NCBI GenBank assembly: GCA_902782125.1
Contig: CACZMA010000017.1
Location: 1-32,973 of the forward strand
Reading direction: 5' to 3'
Origin: Oscillospiraceae bacterium
GTDB lineage: Bacteria; Bacillota; Clostridia; Saccharofermentanales; Saccharofermentanaceae
Length of the DNA: 32,973 bases
Within the stretch, counting starts at the first letter, position 1, and every line of letters begins with the position of its first letter. A program made the translations under genes and the position numbers. The notes below the pieces were generated by a model. It did no database searches. It was not told where the DNA came from and was given only the letters and a program-made list of their open reading frames with translations. Below are positions 10,591-19,088 of the stretch, in pieces.

Positions 10591-10625
10591 AAAAACCCCC
10601 AGAGCCTTTGTCCGACTTTGGGGGT
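10591..10625 (-). terminator. Terminator of the gltBD operon
   Basis: On minus: ACCCCCA (10619-10625) pairs with TGGGGGT (10595-10601), followed by TTTTTATAT. It lies ~20 bp after gltD. A candidate promoter for the next gene (CGGACA, 17 bp, TATATG) runs through the same bases. Confidence 0.8.
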
Positions 10626-10644
10626 CCGCTTTACCTTACTTATT

Positions 10645-12111
10645 CTATATCAATGAGGTATACCCCATCAGATACTTGTCCATTGCCGCCGCGCAGTGCC
10701 TGCCTTCTGCTATGGCCCACACTACGAGCGACTGTCCTCTGTGCATGTCTCCCGCCGTAAACACCTTGGGGACTGATGTCTGATACTGTTCAGGTTCAGT
10801 CTTGACAGTTCCTCTCTGTGTAAGCTCGACCTTGCTCTCCTGAGCTATATAGTCTTCAGCCCCGACAAATCCTGCGGCGATAATCAGGAGATCGCACTTT
10901 ATGAGCTGTTCGGTACCCTCGACTTCCACGAGCTGCCTGTTCTCGAACTTAACCTTCACCGTCTTGATCTGAGTCAGTTTGCCCTTCTGCATGATGAGCT
11001 CCTTAACGGTAGTCTCATATATCCTCGGGTCATGACCGAACACCTCGATGGCCTCCTGCTGACCGTAGTCGGTCTTCTCGACCTTTGGCCACTCGGGCCA
11101 GGGGTTGCCTGGTTGTCGTTCCTTCGGCGGCTGAGCCATCATCTCAAGCTGTGTGATGCTCTTGCAGCCCTGTCTTATGCATGTTCCTACGCAGTCGTTA
11201 CCGGTATCACCGCCGCCTACCACGACAACGTGCTTATCCTTAGCGCTGATGGTCCACTTGCCCTTCTTGCCTCCCAGGAGGTCCTTGGTAGCGGACTTCA
11301 GGAAATCAACCGCATAGTGGACTTCCTTGCAGCCTTCCGCACCCTGCGCATTAACGGCTCTCGCCTTCTTGGAACCGCAGCAGAGCGCGACCGCATCGAA
11401 CTCATCTACGATCTCATCGAAAGCAGCGCCGTTACCTACGTCAATACCTGTCTTGAAGATGACGCCTTCCGCCTCCATGAGCTCTCTTCTTCTTACGATG
11501 ACGCTCTTATCAAGCTTCATATTCGGGATACCGTACATCAGAAGTCCGCCTATCTGGTCTTCTCTCTCGAACACCGTCACTTCGTGACCTCTGTGGTTCA
11601 GCTGGTCCGCTACTGCCAGTCCTGCGGGACCTGCTCCGATAACTGCGACCTTCTTACCTGATCTGGTCTTCGGGATTCTGGGCTTCATGTAACCCATCTC
11701 ATAACCCTTCTCGATCAGGAACAGCTCGTTATCGTGGATCGTGACCGCTCCCGTGTTGATCCCGTTGATGCATGCCTTCTCACAGAGTGCGGGGCATACC
11801 CTTCCCGTGAACTCCGGGAAGTTGGATGTCTTCAGAAGCCTTGCAAGCGCATGCTCGTAGTGGCCCTTGTATATCTCGTCGTTCCATTCGGGGATAACGT
11901 TATGTAAGGGACATCCCGTTACCATGCCCTTAAGGCATATTGCCGACTGGCACATAGGCACGCCGCAGTCCATGCATCTTGATGCCTGGCAGCGTCTCTC
12001 TTCTTCATTTAAATGGTTGTGGAATTCCTCAAAACCGGTAATTCTGGTCTTCTCATCGACCCACGAATCCTCGCGTCTGTCGAACTCCAAAAATCCTGTT
12101 GCCTTGCCCAT
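10645..12111 (-). CDS. gltD: Glutamate synthase (NADPH) small subunit
   Basis: A 488-aa flavoprotein that passes electrons from NADPH to the large subunit. The N-terminus has the cysteine sets for two 4Fe-4S clusters (SRCMDCGVPMC and GRVCPALCEKAC). An FAD-binding GAGPAGLAVADQL follows at ~150, and an NADPH-binding VVVGGGDTGNDC later. ATG 12111 is chosen because GGGAGGA lies 5 nt upstream; the TTG at 12129 overlapping the gltB stop is less likely. The gap to gltB is 14 bp, so the two are translated from one message ending at the terminator at 10591-10625. Confidence 0.96.
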   Translation of the reverse strand: MGKATGFLEFDRREDSWVDEKTRITGFEEFHNHLNEEERRCQASRCMDCGVPMCQSAICLKGMVTGCPLHNVIPEWNDEIYKGHYEHALARLLKTSNFPEFTGRVCPALCEKACINGINTGAVTIHDNELFLIEKGYEMGYMKPRIPKTRSGKKVAVIGAGPAGLAVADQLNHRGHEVTVFEREDQIGGLLMYGIPNMKLDKSVIVRRRELMEAEGVIFKTGIDVGNGAAFDEIVDEFDAVALCCGSKKARAVNAQGAEGCKEVHYAVDFLKSATKDLLGGKKGKWTISAKDKHVVVVGGGDTGNDCVGTCIRQGCKSITQLEMMAQPPKERQPGNPWPEWPKVEKTDYGQQEAIEVFGHDPRIYETTVKELIMQKGKLTQIKTVKVKFENRQLVEVEGTEQLIKCDLLIIAAGFVGAEDYIAQESKVELTQRGTVKTEPEQYQTSVPKVFTAGDMHRGQSLVVWAIAEGRHCAAAMDKYLMGYTSLI

Positions 12112-12125
12112 ATATTCCTCCCGCG

Positions 12126-15100
12126 TCAAGCTCCGACTTTAGTGCTCTCTTTGAAAGCCTCGTACACTGCCTGTTCATGTGCGATGCCCTGCTCTTCGTA
12201 CTTGGCGATCAGGGTCAGCATGTGACGGTAGTCCGTCGGTATGATCTTCTTAAAGAATGCGACATACTTGTCAAAGTCTTGAAGTATCTCCTTCGCCTTG
12301 GAAGATCCGGTTGCCTGCTCATAATCTTCGAGGATGTTCCTGAGCTCTTTCTTATCTGCGTCTTCCGCGATCTCACTCATCTCTACGAGAGCCTTGTTGA
12401 TCTTCGTATAGAGAGTGTGATGCTCGTCCAATACGTATGCGATGCCGCCGCTCATGCCTGCTGCAAAGTTCTTACCTACTTCGCCCAGGATTACGGCCTT
12501 GCCGCCTGTCATGTATTCAAGTCCGTGATCACCCGTTCCCTCACAAACGCCTGTCGCGCCGGAGTTCCTGATCATGAAGCGCTCGCCTGCCCTTCCGCAA
12601 ACATACGCCTTGCCGTTCGTCGCTCCGTAGAGTGCGACGTTGCCGACGATGATGTTCTCGGACGGATCGAACCCGGACTTCTCATCGGGTTTGATGATGA
12701 GCTTGCCGCCTGACAGGCCCTTGCCGAAACCGTCGTTCGCATCGCCCGTGAGCTTCATCGTAAGACCCTTGGGGATGAACGCGCCGAAGCTCTGTCCGCC
12801 GCCGCCCGTGAGTTCCACGATGACGCTGTCGTCAGGCAGGCCGGTGCCGAACTTCTCGGTGATCTCAGAGCCTAAGATGGTTCCTACTGCTCTGTCGGTA
12901 CTCGATACCTTAACGTCGTCGATCCTGATCGAGCCCTTCTTAAGGCCCCGCGCGAGTTCAGGAAGGAACATTCTCTCGTCGACCGTCTTCTCGAGCCCGA
13001 AATCATACACCTGCTCCGGCTCGAAATGCCTTACCTCGGAATCCGCGTATGACGGGTCTATTATCTGGGCGAGAGAGACCATCTCGGCTCTTCTCGTGAT
13101 CTGCTTGTCCTTGACCTTGAGAAGGTCTGTTCTTCCGACCATGTCCTCGAGCTTCCTGAATCCTAACTGAGCCATTATCTCTCTTAATTCCTCAGCAATG
13201 AAGAGCATGAAGTTCATGACGTGCTCGGGCTGGCCCTTGAATCTCTTCCTGAGCTCCTCGTTCTGGCATGCGATGCCGAACGGGCAGGTATCCTTGTTGC
13301 AGACTCTCATCATCATGCATCCCATGGATACCAGAGGTGCGGTGGCAAAACCGAATTCCTCTGCTCCGAGGAGCGCTGCGATCGCGACGTCTCTACCGCT
13401 CATGAGCTTACCGTCAGTCTCGACTGCGACTCTTCCTCTGAGGCCGCTCTCGATGAGTGCGTGGTGTGTCTCAGCGAGACCCAGCTCCCAGGGCAGACCT
13501 GCATTGTGGATCGAGCTCGCGGGAGCTGCGCCCGTACCTCCGTCATAACCGGAGATGAGGATTACCTGCGCGCCTGCTTTCGCGACGCCGCATGCGATGG
13601 TTCCCACGCCTGCCTCGGATACGAGTTTGACGGAGATCCTCGCCTTGCGGTTTGCGTTCTTCAGATCGTAGATGAGCTGCGCCAGATCCTCGATCGAATA
13701 GATATCGTGATGAGGCGGAGGCGATATGAGAGCGACACCGGGGGTAGAGTATCTTCTCTCTGCGATCCAGGGGTAAACCTTCTTACCGGGGAGGTGTCCG
13801 CCTTCACCCGGCTTGGCGCCCTGTGCCATCTTGATCTGTATCTCTTCAGCGCTGTTCAGATACTCGCTGGTAACACCGAATCTTCCCGAAGCGACCTGCT
13901 TGATCTTGGAGTTCTTCTCGGTGCCGAATCTCTCGGGTGACTCACCGCCCTCGCCCGTGTTGGACTTGCCGCCCAGACGGTTCATCGCGATGGCCATGCA
14001 CTCGTGTGCTTCCTTGGAGATCGAGCCGTAAGACATCGCTCCGGTCTTGAATCTCTTGACGATCTCGGATGCGGGCTCGACTTCTTCGAGCGGCACCGGA
14101 TTGCCTGTATCTTTGAATGTAAGAAGTCCTCTTAATGTATGCGGCTTCTCGTTGTCGACAATCGCGGAGTACTCCTTGAACAGTTCGTAAGAACCCTGTC
14201 TTACCGCTTTCTGCAGGGCAACGATGGTCTTGGGATTATAGAGATGATCCTCTTTGTCGTTGCCGGATCTGAGTGCATGGAAGCCCGTGCTGTCAAGGGT
14301 CGTATCACTCTCGAGGCCCATCGGATCGAACGCCTTGTCATGTCTGTACAAGATGCCCTCGGAGATCTCTTCGAGACCGATGCCGCCGACTCTGCTTACG
14401 ATGCCGGTGAAGTATTTGTCTATTACGTCAGAGCAGATGCCTACCGCCTCGAAGATCTTCGCGGACTGGTAAGACTGCAGTGTGGAGATGCCCATTTTCG
14501 CCGAAGTCTTGACGATGCCGTGCAATATCGCGTAGTTATAGTCGTCGATCGCGGTGTGGTAGTCCTTATCGAGGATGCCCTTGTCGATCATCTCCGCGAT
14601 GCACTCGTGTGCGAGGTAGGGGTTGATCGCACGCGCGCCGAAGCCCAGGAGCGTTGCCATCTGGTGAACATCACGGGGCTCGCCGCTCTCGATGATGAGA
14701 GATACCGCGGTCCTCTTCCTGGTCTGAACGAGGTGCTGCTCGACGGCTGATACCGCGAGGAGCGAAGGAATGGCGACGTGGTTCTCATCGATGCCCCTGT
14801 CGGAGAGGATGATGATGTTCGCACCCTTGGCGCATGTCCTGTCCACAGTGATCAGGAGCTGGTCGAGGGCTTTCTCGAGAGAAGTGTTCTTATAGTAAAG
14901 AATGGATACCGTTGCCGCCTTGAAGCCGGGCTGATCGAGCGACTTGATCTTCACGAGATCGACGCCTGTCAGGATCGGGTTGTTGACTTCGAGCACACGG
15001 CAGTTGCCGCTCTTCTCTTCGAGGAGGTTACCGTCGGAACCGATATATACTGTCGTGTCCGTAACGATCTCTTCCCTGATGGAATCGATCGGCGGGTTGG

Positions 15101-16667
15101 TGACCTGTGCGAAGAGCTGCTTGAAGAAAGAGAACAGCAGCTGATGCTTCTCTGACAGTACCGCGAGCGGGATGTCGGTGCCCATGGAAGCTGTTGCTTC
15201 GACCTTGTTCATGGCCATCGGCAGGATCTCGTTCTTGACGTCCTCATATGTGTAGCCGAATACCTTGTAGAGCTTGTCTCTCATCTCCTGCGTGTGGACC
15301 GGGATCTTCTTGTTGGGGATCTTCAGTTCGGACAGATGCAGGAGGTTCAGAGCGAGCCACTCGCCGTAGGGGTTCTTCTCCGAGTAGATCTTCTTGCACT
15401 CCTCGTCTGAGATGAGCCTTCCGTTCTCCGTATCGATGAGGAGGATGCGGCCGGGCTGCAGTCTCGACTTCTTGACGATGTGCTCGGGCTCGATATCGAG
15501 AACGCCGACCTCGGATGAGAGGATCAGTCTGTTATCGTCCGTGATGTAATATCTTGAGGGTCTGAGGCCGTTACGGTCGAGTGTCGCGCCTGCGATGACG
15601 CCGTCCGTGAACAGGATGGCAGCAGGACCGTCCCAGGGTTCCATCATGGTCGCATAGTAATGGTAGAAATCCTTCTTCTCCTGCTCCATGTAAGAGTCAT
15701 TCTTCCAGGGCTCGGGGATCATCATCATGACTGCGAGCGGAAGCGGGATGCCGTTCATCATGAAGAACTCGAGAGTATTGTCGAGCATCGCGGAATCGGA
15801 ACCGGTCTTGTGGATGATCGGGAAGATCTTATCAACATCGTTCTCGATCGCGGGGCTGTAGAGAGTCTCCTCACGCGCGAGCATCCTGTCGAAGTTACCT
15901 CTGATCGTGTTGATCTCGCCGTTGTGTGCGACCAATCTGTAAGGATGTGCTCTCTCCCAGGAAGGCGTTGTGTTCGTCGAGAATCTCGAGTGTACCATCG
16001 CGATCGCAGTCTCATAGTCCTTGCTCTGCAGGTCCTTGTAGAACTTGCGCAGCTGCCCTACCAGGAACATTCCCTTATATACGATAGTCCTGGAAGACAA
16101 CGAAGTTATATATGTATCATCAGTACTCTGCTCGAACTCTCTTCTCGCGACGTAGAGCATGCGGTCGAAAGCCAGACCCTTCTCGCAGCCTTCCGGTCTC
16201 TCCACGAAACACTGCATTATCACGGGCATCGCGTCTCTTGCGACCTTGCCGAGGATATCAGGCTCAGTGGGAACTTCTCTCCAGCCGATGACGTTCAGTC
16301 CGTTCTTGGCGCAGATCACCTTGAACATGCGCATCGCGAGCGTTCTCTTCTTTGTATCCTGCGGAAGGAAGAACATGCCTACACCGTAGTCGCCCTCTTC
16401 CTTTACTTCTATTCCGGCCTTCTTTGCTGCCTTTGCGAAAAACTTATGCGAGATCTGTACGAGGATACCCACGCCGTCGCCTACCTCGCCGGTAGCGTCC
16501 TTGCCTGCTCTGTGCTCGAGCTTCTCAACGATCGAGAGAGCGTCATCAAGAGTTCTGTATTCTTTCCTGCCGTCGATGTTTACTACGAGTCCGATGCCGC
16601 ATGCATCATGCTCTTGTTGCATCTCCTGGTAGCATTCATTTAAGTATTTCTTCTCGTAAGGTCTCAT
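12126..16667 (-). CDS. gltB: Glutamate synthase (NADPH) large subunit
   Basis: A full-length 1513-aa protein that turns glutamine plus 2-oxoglutarate into two glutamates. The order is: a short propeptide, catalytic Cys23 (HDACGIG) of the type-2 amidotransferase domain to ~440, a central domain, the FMN synthase domain (SGYDGGTGAAPASSIHNAGLPWELG) with the 3Fe-4S cysteines in CMMMRVCNKDTC, and the C-terminal beta-helix domain (GGGGQSFGAF, YGATNGKAYVCGRAGERF). The ribosome site AGGAGG is 6 nt before ATG 16667. It is led by a promoter, LysR-type box and 37-bp dyad matching those of amt-glnN. It forms the GS-GOGAT cycle with glnN. Confidence 0.97.
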   Translation of the reverse strand: MRPYEKKYLNECYQEMQQEHDACGIGLVVNIDGRKEYRTLDDALSIVEKLEHRAGKDATGEVGDGVGILVQISHKFFAKAAKKAGIEVKEEGDYGVGMFFLPQDTKKRTLAMRMFKVICAKNGLNVIGWREVPTEPDILGKVARDAMPVIMQCFVERPEGCEKGLAFDRMLYVARREFEQSTDDTYITSLSSRTIVYKGMFLVGQLRKFYKDLQSKDYETAIAMVHSRFSTNTTPSWERAHPYRLVAHNGEINTIRGNFDRMLAREETLYSPAIENDVDKIFPIIHKTGSDSAMLDNTLEFFMMNGIPLPLAVMMMIPEPWKNDSYMEQEKKDFYHYYATMMEPWDGPAAILFTDGVIAGATLDRNGLRPSRYYITDDNRLILSSEVGVLDIEPEHIVKKSRLQPGRILLIDTENGRLISDEECKKIYSEKNPYGEWLALNLLHLSELKIPNKKIPVHTQEMRDKLYKVFGYTYEDVKNEILPMAMNKVEATASMGTDIPLAVLSEKHQLLFSFFKQLFAQVTNPPIDSIREEIVTDTTVYIGSDGNLLEEKSGNCRVLEVNNPILTGVDLVKIKSLDQPGFKAATVSILYYKNTSLEKALDQLLITVDRTCAKGANIIILSDRGIDENHVAIPSLLAVSAVEQHLVQTRKRTAVSLIIESGEPRDVHQMATLLGFGARAINPYLAHECIAEMIDKGILDKDYHTAIDDYNYAILHGIVKTSAKMGISTLQSYQSAKIFEAVGICSDVIDKYFTGIVSRVGGIGLEEISEGILYRHDKAFDPMGLESDTTLDSTGFHALRSGNDKEDHLYNPKTIVALQKAVRQGSYELFKEYSAIVDNEKPHTLRGLLTFKDTGNPVPLEEVEPASEIVKRFKTGAMSYGSISKEAHECMAIAMNRLGGKSNTGEGGESPERFGTEKNSKIKQVASGRFGVTSEYLNSAEEIQIKMAQGAKPGEGGHLPGKKVYPWIAERRYSTPGVALISPPPHHDIYSIEDLAQLIYDLKNANRKARISVKLVSEAGVGTIACGVAKAGAQVILISGYDGGTGAAPASSIHNAGLPWELGLAETHHALIESGLRGRVAVETDGKLMSGRDVAIAALLGAEEFGFATAPLVSMGCMMMRVCNKDTCPFGIACQNEELRKRFKGQPEHVMNFMLFIAEELREIMAQLGFRKLEDMVGRTDLLKVKDKQITRRAEMVSLAQIIDPSYADSEVRHFEPEQVYDFGLEKTVDERMFLPELARGLKKGSIRIDDVKVSSTDRAVGTILGSEITEKFGTGLPDDSVIVELTGGGGQSFGAFIPKGLTMKLTGDANDGFGKGLSGGKLIIKPDEKSGFDPSENIIVGNVALYGATNGKAYVCGRAGERFMIRNSGATGVCEGTGDHGLEYMTGGKAVILGEVGKNFAAGMSGGIAYVLDEHHTLYTKINKALVEMSEIAEDADKKELRNILEDYEQATGSSKAKEILQDFDKYVAFFKKIIPTDYRHMLTLIAKYEEQGIAHEQAVYEAFKESTKVGA

Positions 16668-16731
16668 ATTCTCCTCCTGGTCTCGGGACCCGTCTAATCC
16701 ACCACTTGGCCCGCGAGTTTTGAAATCATAC

Positions 16732-16768
16732 TCAAAATGTATTGATATTTATTTTCAATGCGTTTAGA
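16732..16768 (-). promoter_or_regulatory. 37-bp leader dyad of the gltBD operon
   Basis: Counterpart of the amt leader dyad: 16-position arms (12 of 16 pair) around a 5-nt ATAAA loop, with core ATTG-N11-CAAT. The gap to the -10 is 25 bp (24 at amt). Shared bases include GCATTG and CAATACnTTTT. The weaker pairing here favours a DNA-level site over a stable RNA hairpin, but neither is proven. Confidence 0.55.
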
Positions 16769-16793
16769 ATATCGTTGAATGATTTCAAGGGTG

Positions 16794-16822
16794 ATTTTAT
16801 CCCTATGAGCAAAGGAAATAAA
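16794..16822 (-). promoter_or_regulatory. Promoter of the gltBD operon
   Basis: On minus: TTTATT (16817-16822), 17 bp, TAAAAT (16794-16799). Spacing to the LysR-type box is 23 bp, exactly as at amt. Just after the -10 both promoters share CTTGAAATCA. Confidence 0.7.
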
Positions 16823-16824
16823 AT
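16796..16824 (+). promoter_or_regulatory. Candidate promoter of the LysR gene, overlapping the gltB promoter
   Basis: On plus: TTTATC (16796-16801), 17 bp, TAAAAT (16819-16824). It occupies almost the same bases as the divergent gltB promoter, so polymerase could use only one at a time. The LysR-type box would lie just downstream of its start, suggesting autorepression. Confidence 0.5.
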
Positions 16825-16845
16825 ACAAATAGTAAGCGGATAACG

Positions 16846-16860
16846 ATACCTTACGGGTAT
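16846..16860. promoter_or_regulatory. LysR-type binding box between gltB and the LysR gene
   Basis: ATACC-TTACG-GGTAT, with T-N11-A inside. It is centred ~67 bp before the predicted gltB start of transcription and 26 bp before the LysR start codon, so one site can serve activation of gltBD and control of its own regulator. Confidence 0.75.
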
Positions 16861-16886
16861 GATAAGAAACGAGGAGGAAAACACAC

Positions 16887-17771
16887 ATGGACCTGCGTCA
16901 GATCAAATACTTCCTTACGGTAGCAGAAGAGCGTAACATCACGCGTGCAGCAGAACGTCTGCACCTGTCGCAGCCGCCGCTTTCGAGAGCGCTGATGGAA
17001 CTCGAGGAAGAGTTGGGATGTACTCTTCTTATAAGAGGCAAGCGTCATGTCACGCTCACGCCCGAAGGTCTCGCGCTGAAGCGCCGCGGTGAACAGCTCC
17101 TCGCGCTCGCGGACATTACCAAGTCCGAGATATCCGACGTCAGGAATGGCCTGAGCGGCACGCTGTATCTCGGGCACGTGGACAGCAACGGTCCTACCCT
17201 GGTTGCCGAGTGGATCTCGAGCTTCAAGAAGGAATACCCTAATGTTACTTATAACTTATGGTGCGGCACGGTGGACGATCTGACGTATCGAATGAAGTCG
17301 GGCCTGCTCGAGCTCGCGATAACGATGACTCCGCTGAACACCGAGCACCTGGACGGCATCACGGTGTACAGCGATTCCTGGGCTGCGATAATCCCCGGTT
17401 CGCATCCGCTCGCCAAGAAAAAGAAACAAACTGTCACCCTCGCGGACATCGCAGATACCGACCTCATAATCTCATCACGTCACTCGCGCGAAGAAGAGAT
17501 CCGGAGCTGGTTCGAGTCGACCGGCAAGGAGCCGAGGTTCATAGTAAAGACCGCGCACTCATCGAATGCATCCAAGCTCGTCGACCAGAACATCGGCATC
17601 GCGATCTTCCCCGCGTCGGTCGCCAAGAATATCTCCGCTGACTCCGACGTCGTAGTTAAGAAGATCGTGCCTCAGGTAAATGTCGACTATATCCTGTCCT
17701 GGGACAAGGAGAAGACACCCAGCGCACTCGCTTCGAAGTTCATCGAGCACGTGAGAGGGCTGTATTCGTAA
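16887..17771 (+). CDS. LysR-family transcriptional regulator, GltC-like by context
   Basis: A 294-aa LysR regulator: winged helix-turn-helix at 1-60 (DLRQIKYFLTVAEERNITRAAERLHLSQPPLSRALMELEEELG, given in parts in the family), a linker helix, and a two-lobed ligand-binding domain at ~90-290. Divergent to gltB with a LysR box between, the same arrangement as gltC-gltAB in Bacillus subtilis, so it most likely activates gltBD; the shared box suggests it also controls amt-glnN. The signal ligand is unknown (2-oxoglutarate or glutamate would fit). GAGGAGG 9 nt before ATG supports the start. It converges on pheA with only 20 bp between and no visible terminator. Confidence 0.92.
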   Translation: MDLRQIKYFLTVAEERNITRAAERLHLSQPPLSRALMELEEELGCTLLIRGKRHVTLTPEGLALKRRGEQLLALADITKSEISDVRNGLSGTLYLGHVDSNGPTLVAEWISSFKKEYPNVTYNLWCGTVDDLTYRMKSGLLELAITMTPLNTEHLDGITVYSDSWAAIIPGSHPLAKKKKQTVTLADIADTDLIISSRHSREEEIRSWFESTGKEPRFIVKTAHSSNASKLVDQNIGIAIFPASVAKNISADSDVVVKKIVPQVNVDYILSWDKEKTPSALASKFIEHVRGLYS

Positions 17772-17791
17772 TTTCTGCGCCTCTGCCGCAA

Positions 17792-18922
17792 TCAGATATA
17801 CGTTCCCAGGTATGCGAACTCGGTCGGTTCGGCGTCGAGCTCGCAGAGGAGCGTGATCACCTCTTCAGAATAAACAGAAGCCTCGAAGTCCAGATAGAAC
17901 ATGAATTCGAAGTCCTTGCCGGAGATGGGTCTGGACTCGATCTTCGTGAGGTTGAGACCCAGCGACGAGAACTTGGCCAGCGTGTCAGCCAGAGCGCCCG
18001 GCGTGTGGCCAAGTGCGAGCATGATCGATGTCTTCGATGCGCCGGGATAGATCATGAGCTCTTTGGTGATGCAGATGAATCTGGTGTAGTTGTTGTCCGT
18101 GTTCTGGATCTCATCGCTCAGCGAATCGAGGCCGTAGAGCAGCTGGCAGTCCGAAGAAGATATCGCGGCTACATCAGTCCTGCCCGAGTCCGCAACGCTC
18201 TTGGCTGCGACGGCAGTATTCTCTACGATGTTTACCTTGATGTCCGGGTGCTCTTTTAAGAACTTGCTGCACTGGCCGATCGCCTGATTGTGTGAATACA
18301 CTTCGCGGATGTCTTCGAGCTTCGCGCCGTGATTGGCGAGGAGCTTATGGCTAATGCGGAGCTTATAGTCTTTTACGATGTGGAAATTGTGGCCGACCAT
18401 GAGGTCATACACCTGAGTGACGGAGCCGTAGGAGCTGTTCTCGATCGGCAGTATGCCGTATTCGCAGAGGCCTGATTCGACTGCCTGGAATACACCGTCG
18501 AATGTCCTGAAATACATAATGTTCGCATGACGGAAGATCTTATCAGTCGCGATCTGCGAGTATGCGCCTTCTATTCCCTGGCAGGCGACCATGGGTGCCT
18601 TGGGAAGTTCCTTTGGCGTGTTCTCGAGTGCAGATCTGATCTGGTCAGCCAGCTCGGTGCGCGCGCCGTATTCGGTATTGCGGTATGAGTGGCTTAAGTT
18701 GAACATCGTGGAGAAGAGAACGCGCTCGTAATTGTCTACGAGTGAATTGGAACTCTCGAGTCCGGACAGATAGCTTCTCTCGTAGCGCCTGCTCTTCTGG
18801 ATTATCTCGGACTTGGTGAGTGTCTCGTTGGCTGTCTTGCTCGCTTCGAGTCTCTCTGCGAAGAGCTGCCTGATCTTCTCGTCTATCTCTTCGATCCTCT
18901 TGCCTGCTTCTTTCTGTGTCAT
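17792..18922 (-). CDS. pheA: Chorismate mutase / prephenate dehydratase (P-protein)
   Basis: A 376-aa fusion: an AroQ-type chorismate mutase helix bundle (~1-90), prephenate dehydratase (~110-285; 'GIEGAYSQIA', 'YGILPIENSSYGSV', 'NYTRFICI'), and a C-terminal ACT domain with the ESRP motif (LTKIESRPISGKDFEFMFYLDFEA region) that senses phenylalanine. It commits chorismate to phenylalanine. Start ATG 18922 has GAGGAGG upstream. It is preceded by an attenuator with a Phe-rich leader peptide, so control is doubled: feedback by the ACT domain and transcription attenuation. Confidence 0.94.
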   Translation of the reverse strand: MTQKEAGKRIEEIDEKIRQLFAERLEASKTANETLTKSEIIQKSRRYERSYLSGLESSNSLVDNYERVLFSTMFNLSHSYRNTEYGARTELADQIRSALENTPKELPKAPMVACQGIEGAYSQIATDKIFRHANIMYFRTFDGVFQAVESGLCEYGILPIENSSYGSVTQVYDLMVGHNFHIVKDYKLRISHKLLANHGAKLEDIREVYSHNQAIGQCSKFLKEHPDIKVNIVENTAVAAKSVADSGRTDVAAISSSDCQLLYGLDSLSDEIQNTDNNYTRFICITKELMIYPGASKTSIMLALGHTPGALADTLAKFSSLGLNLTKIESRPISGKDFEFMFYLDFEASVYSEEVITLLCELDAEPTEFAYLGTYI

Positions 18923-18941
18923 GCTCTTCTCCTCCTCAAGG

Positions 18942-18978
18942 AATTAAATAAGCCCCGCAGCTTGTTCACTGCGGGGCT
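18942..18978 (-). terminator. Attenuator terminator of pheA
   Basis: On minus: AGCCCCGCAG (18969-18978) pairs with CTGCGGGGCT (18951-18960) around an 8-nt loop, followed by TATTTAATT. It ends only ~20 nt before the pheA ribosome site, so it must be controlled rather than constitutive. Its 5' arm and loop contain GCAGTGAAC (18964-18972), which can pair instead with the upstream antiterminator segment. Confidence 0.85.
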
Positions 18979-19020
18979 CTTAATTACGTAAATCAAGTTA
19001 TGTATTTACATGCAGTGAAC
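18964..19020 (-). promoter_or_regulatory. Antiterminator pairing in the pheA leader
   Basis: GTTCACTGC (19012-19020 on minus) is perfectly complementary over 9 bp to GCAGTGAAC (18964-18972) inside the terminator. The upstream segment begins at the last base of the leader-peptide stop codon, so a ribosome that reaches the stop would cover it. A second pairing, ATTTACA (19062-19068) with TGTAAAT (19004-19010), can fold the leader coding region over it. Confidence 0.75.
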
Positions 19021-19082
19021 TATATACCCCTACTCGTAAAGGCAAAAAAGAATCCAAAGCTTGTAAATGCAAAATTGTTCAT
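19020..19082 (-). CDS. pheA leader peptide (Phe-rich, 20 aa)
   Basis: A 20-codon frame ending in TAG, beginning MNNFAFTSFG and ending FFFAFTSRGI. Seven of 20 residues are Phe, five of them in codons 9-15 with three in a row. It is followed at once by an antiterminator segment and then a terminator before pheA, the layout of enterobacterial pheL. The predicted start of transcription is the A of its ATG; the only upstream purine tract, GAGGTG, is 12 nt away and would be outside that transcript, so translation may be leaderless. Stalling at Phe codons when Phe-tRNA is scarce would free the antiterminator. Confidence 0.85.
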   Translation of the reverse strand: MNNFAFTSFGFFFAFTSRGI

Positions 19083-19088
19083 GCGACG

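Noticed and set aside
12112..12129. TTG start of gltD overlapping the gltB stop
   Set aside because: ATG 12111 has GGGAGGA at ideal spacing and fits the family start.
15660..16643. 327-codon open frame on plus
   Set aside because: Lies wholly antisense within gltB and shows no family features.
17772..17791. Terminator between the LysR gene and pheA
   Set aside because: The 20-bp gap has no hairpin; the two convergent transcripts must end inside each other's genes or not be terminated here.
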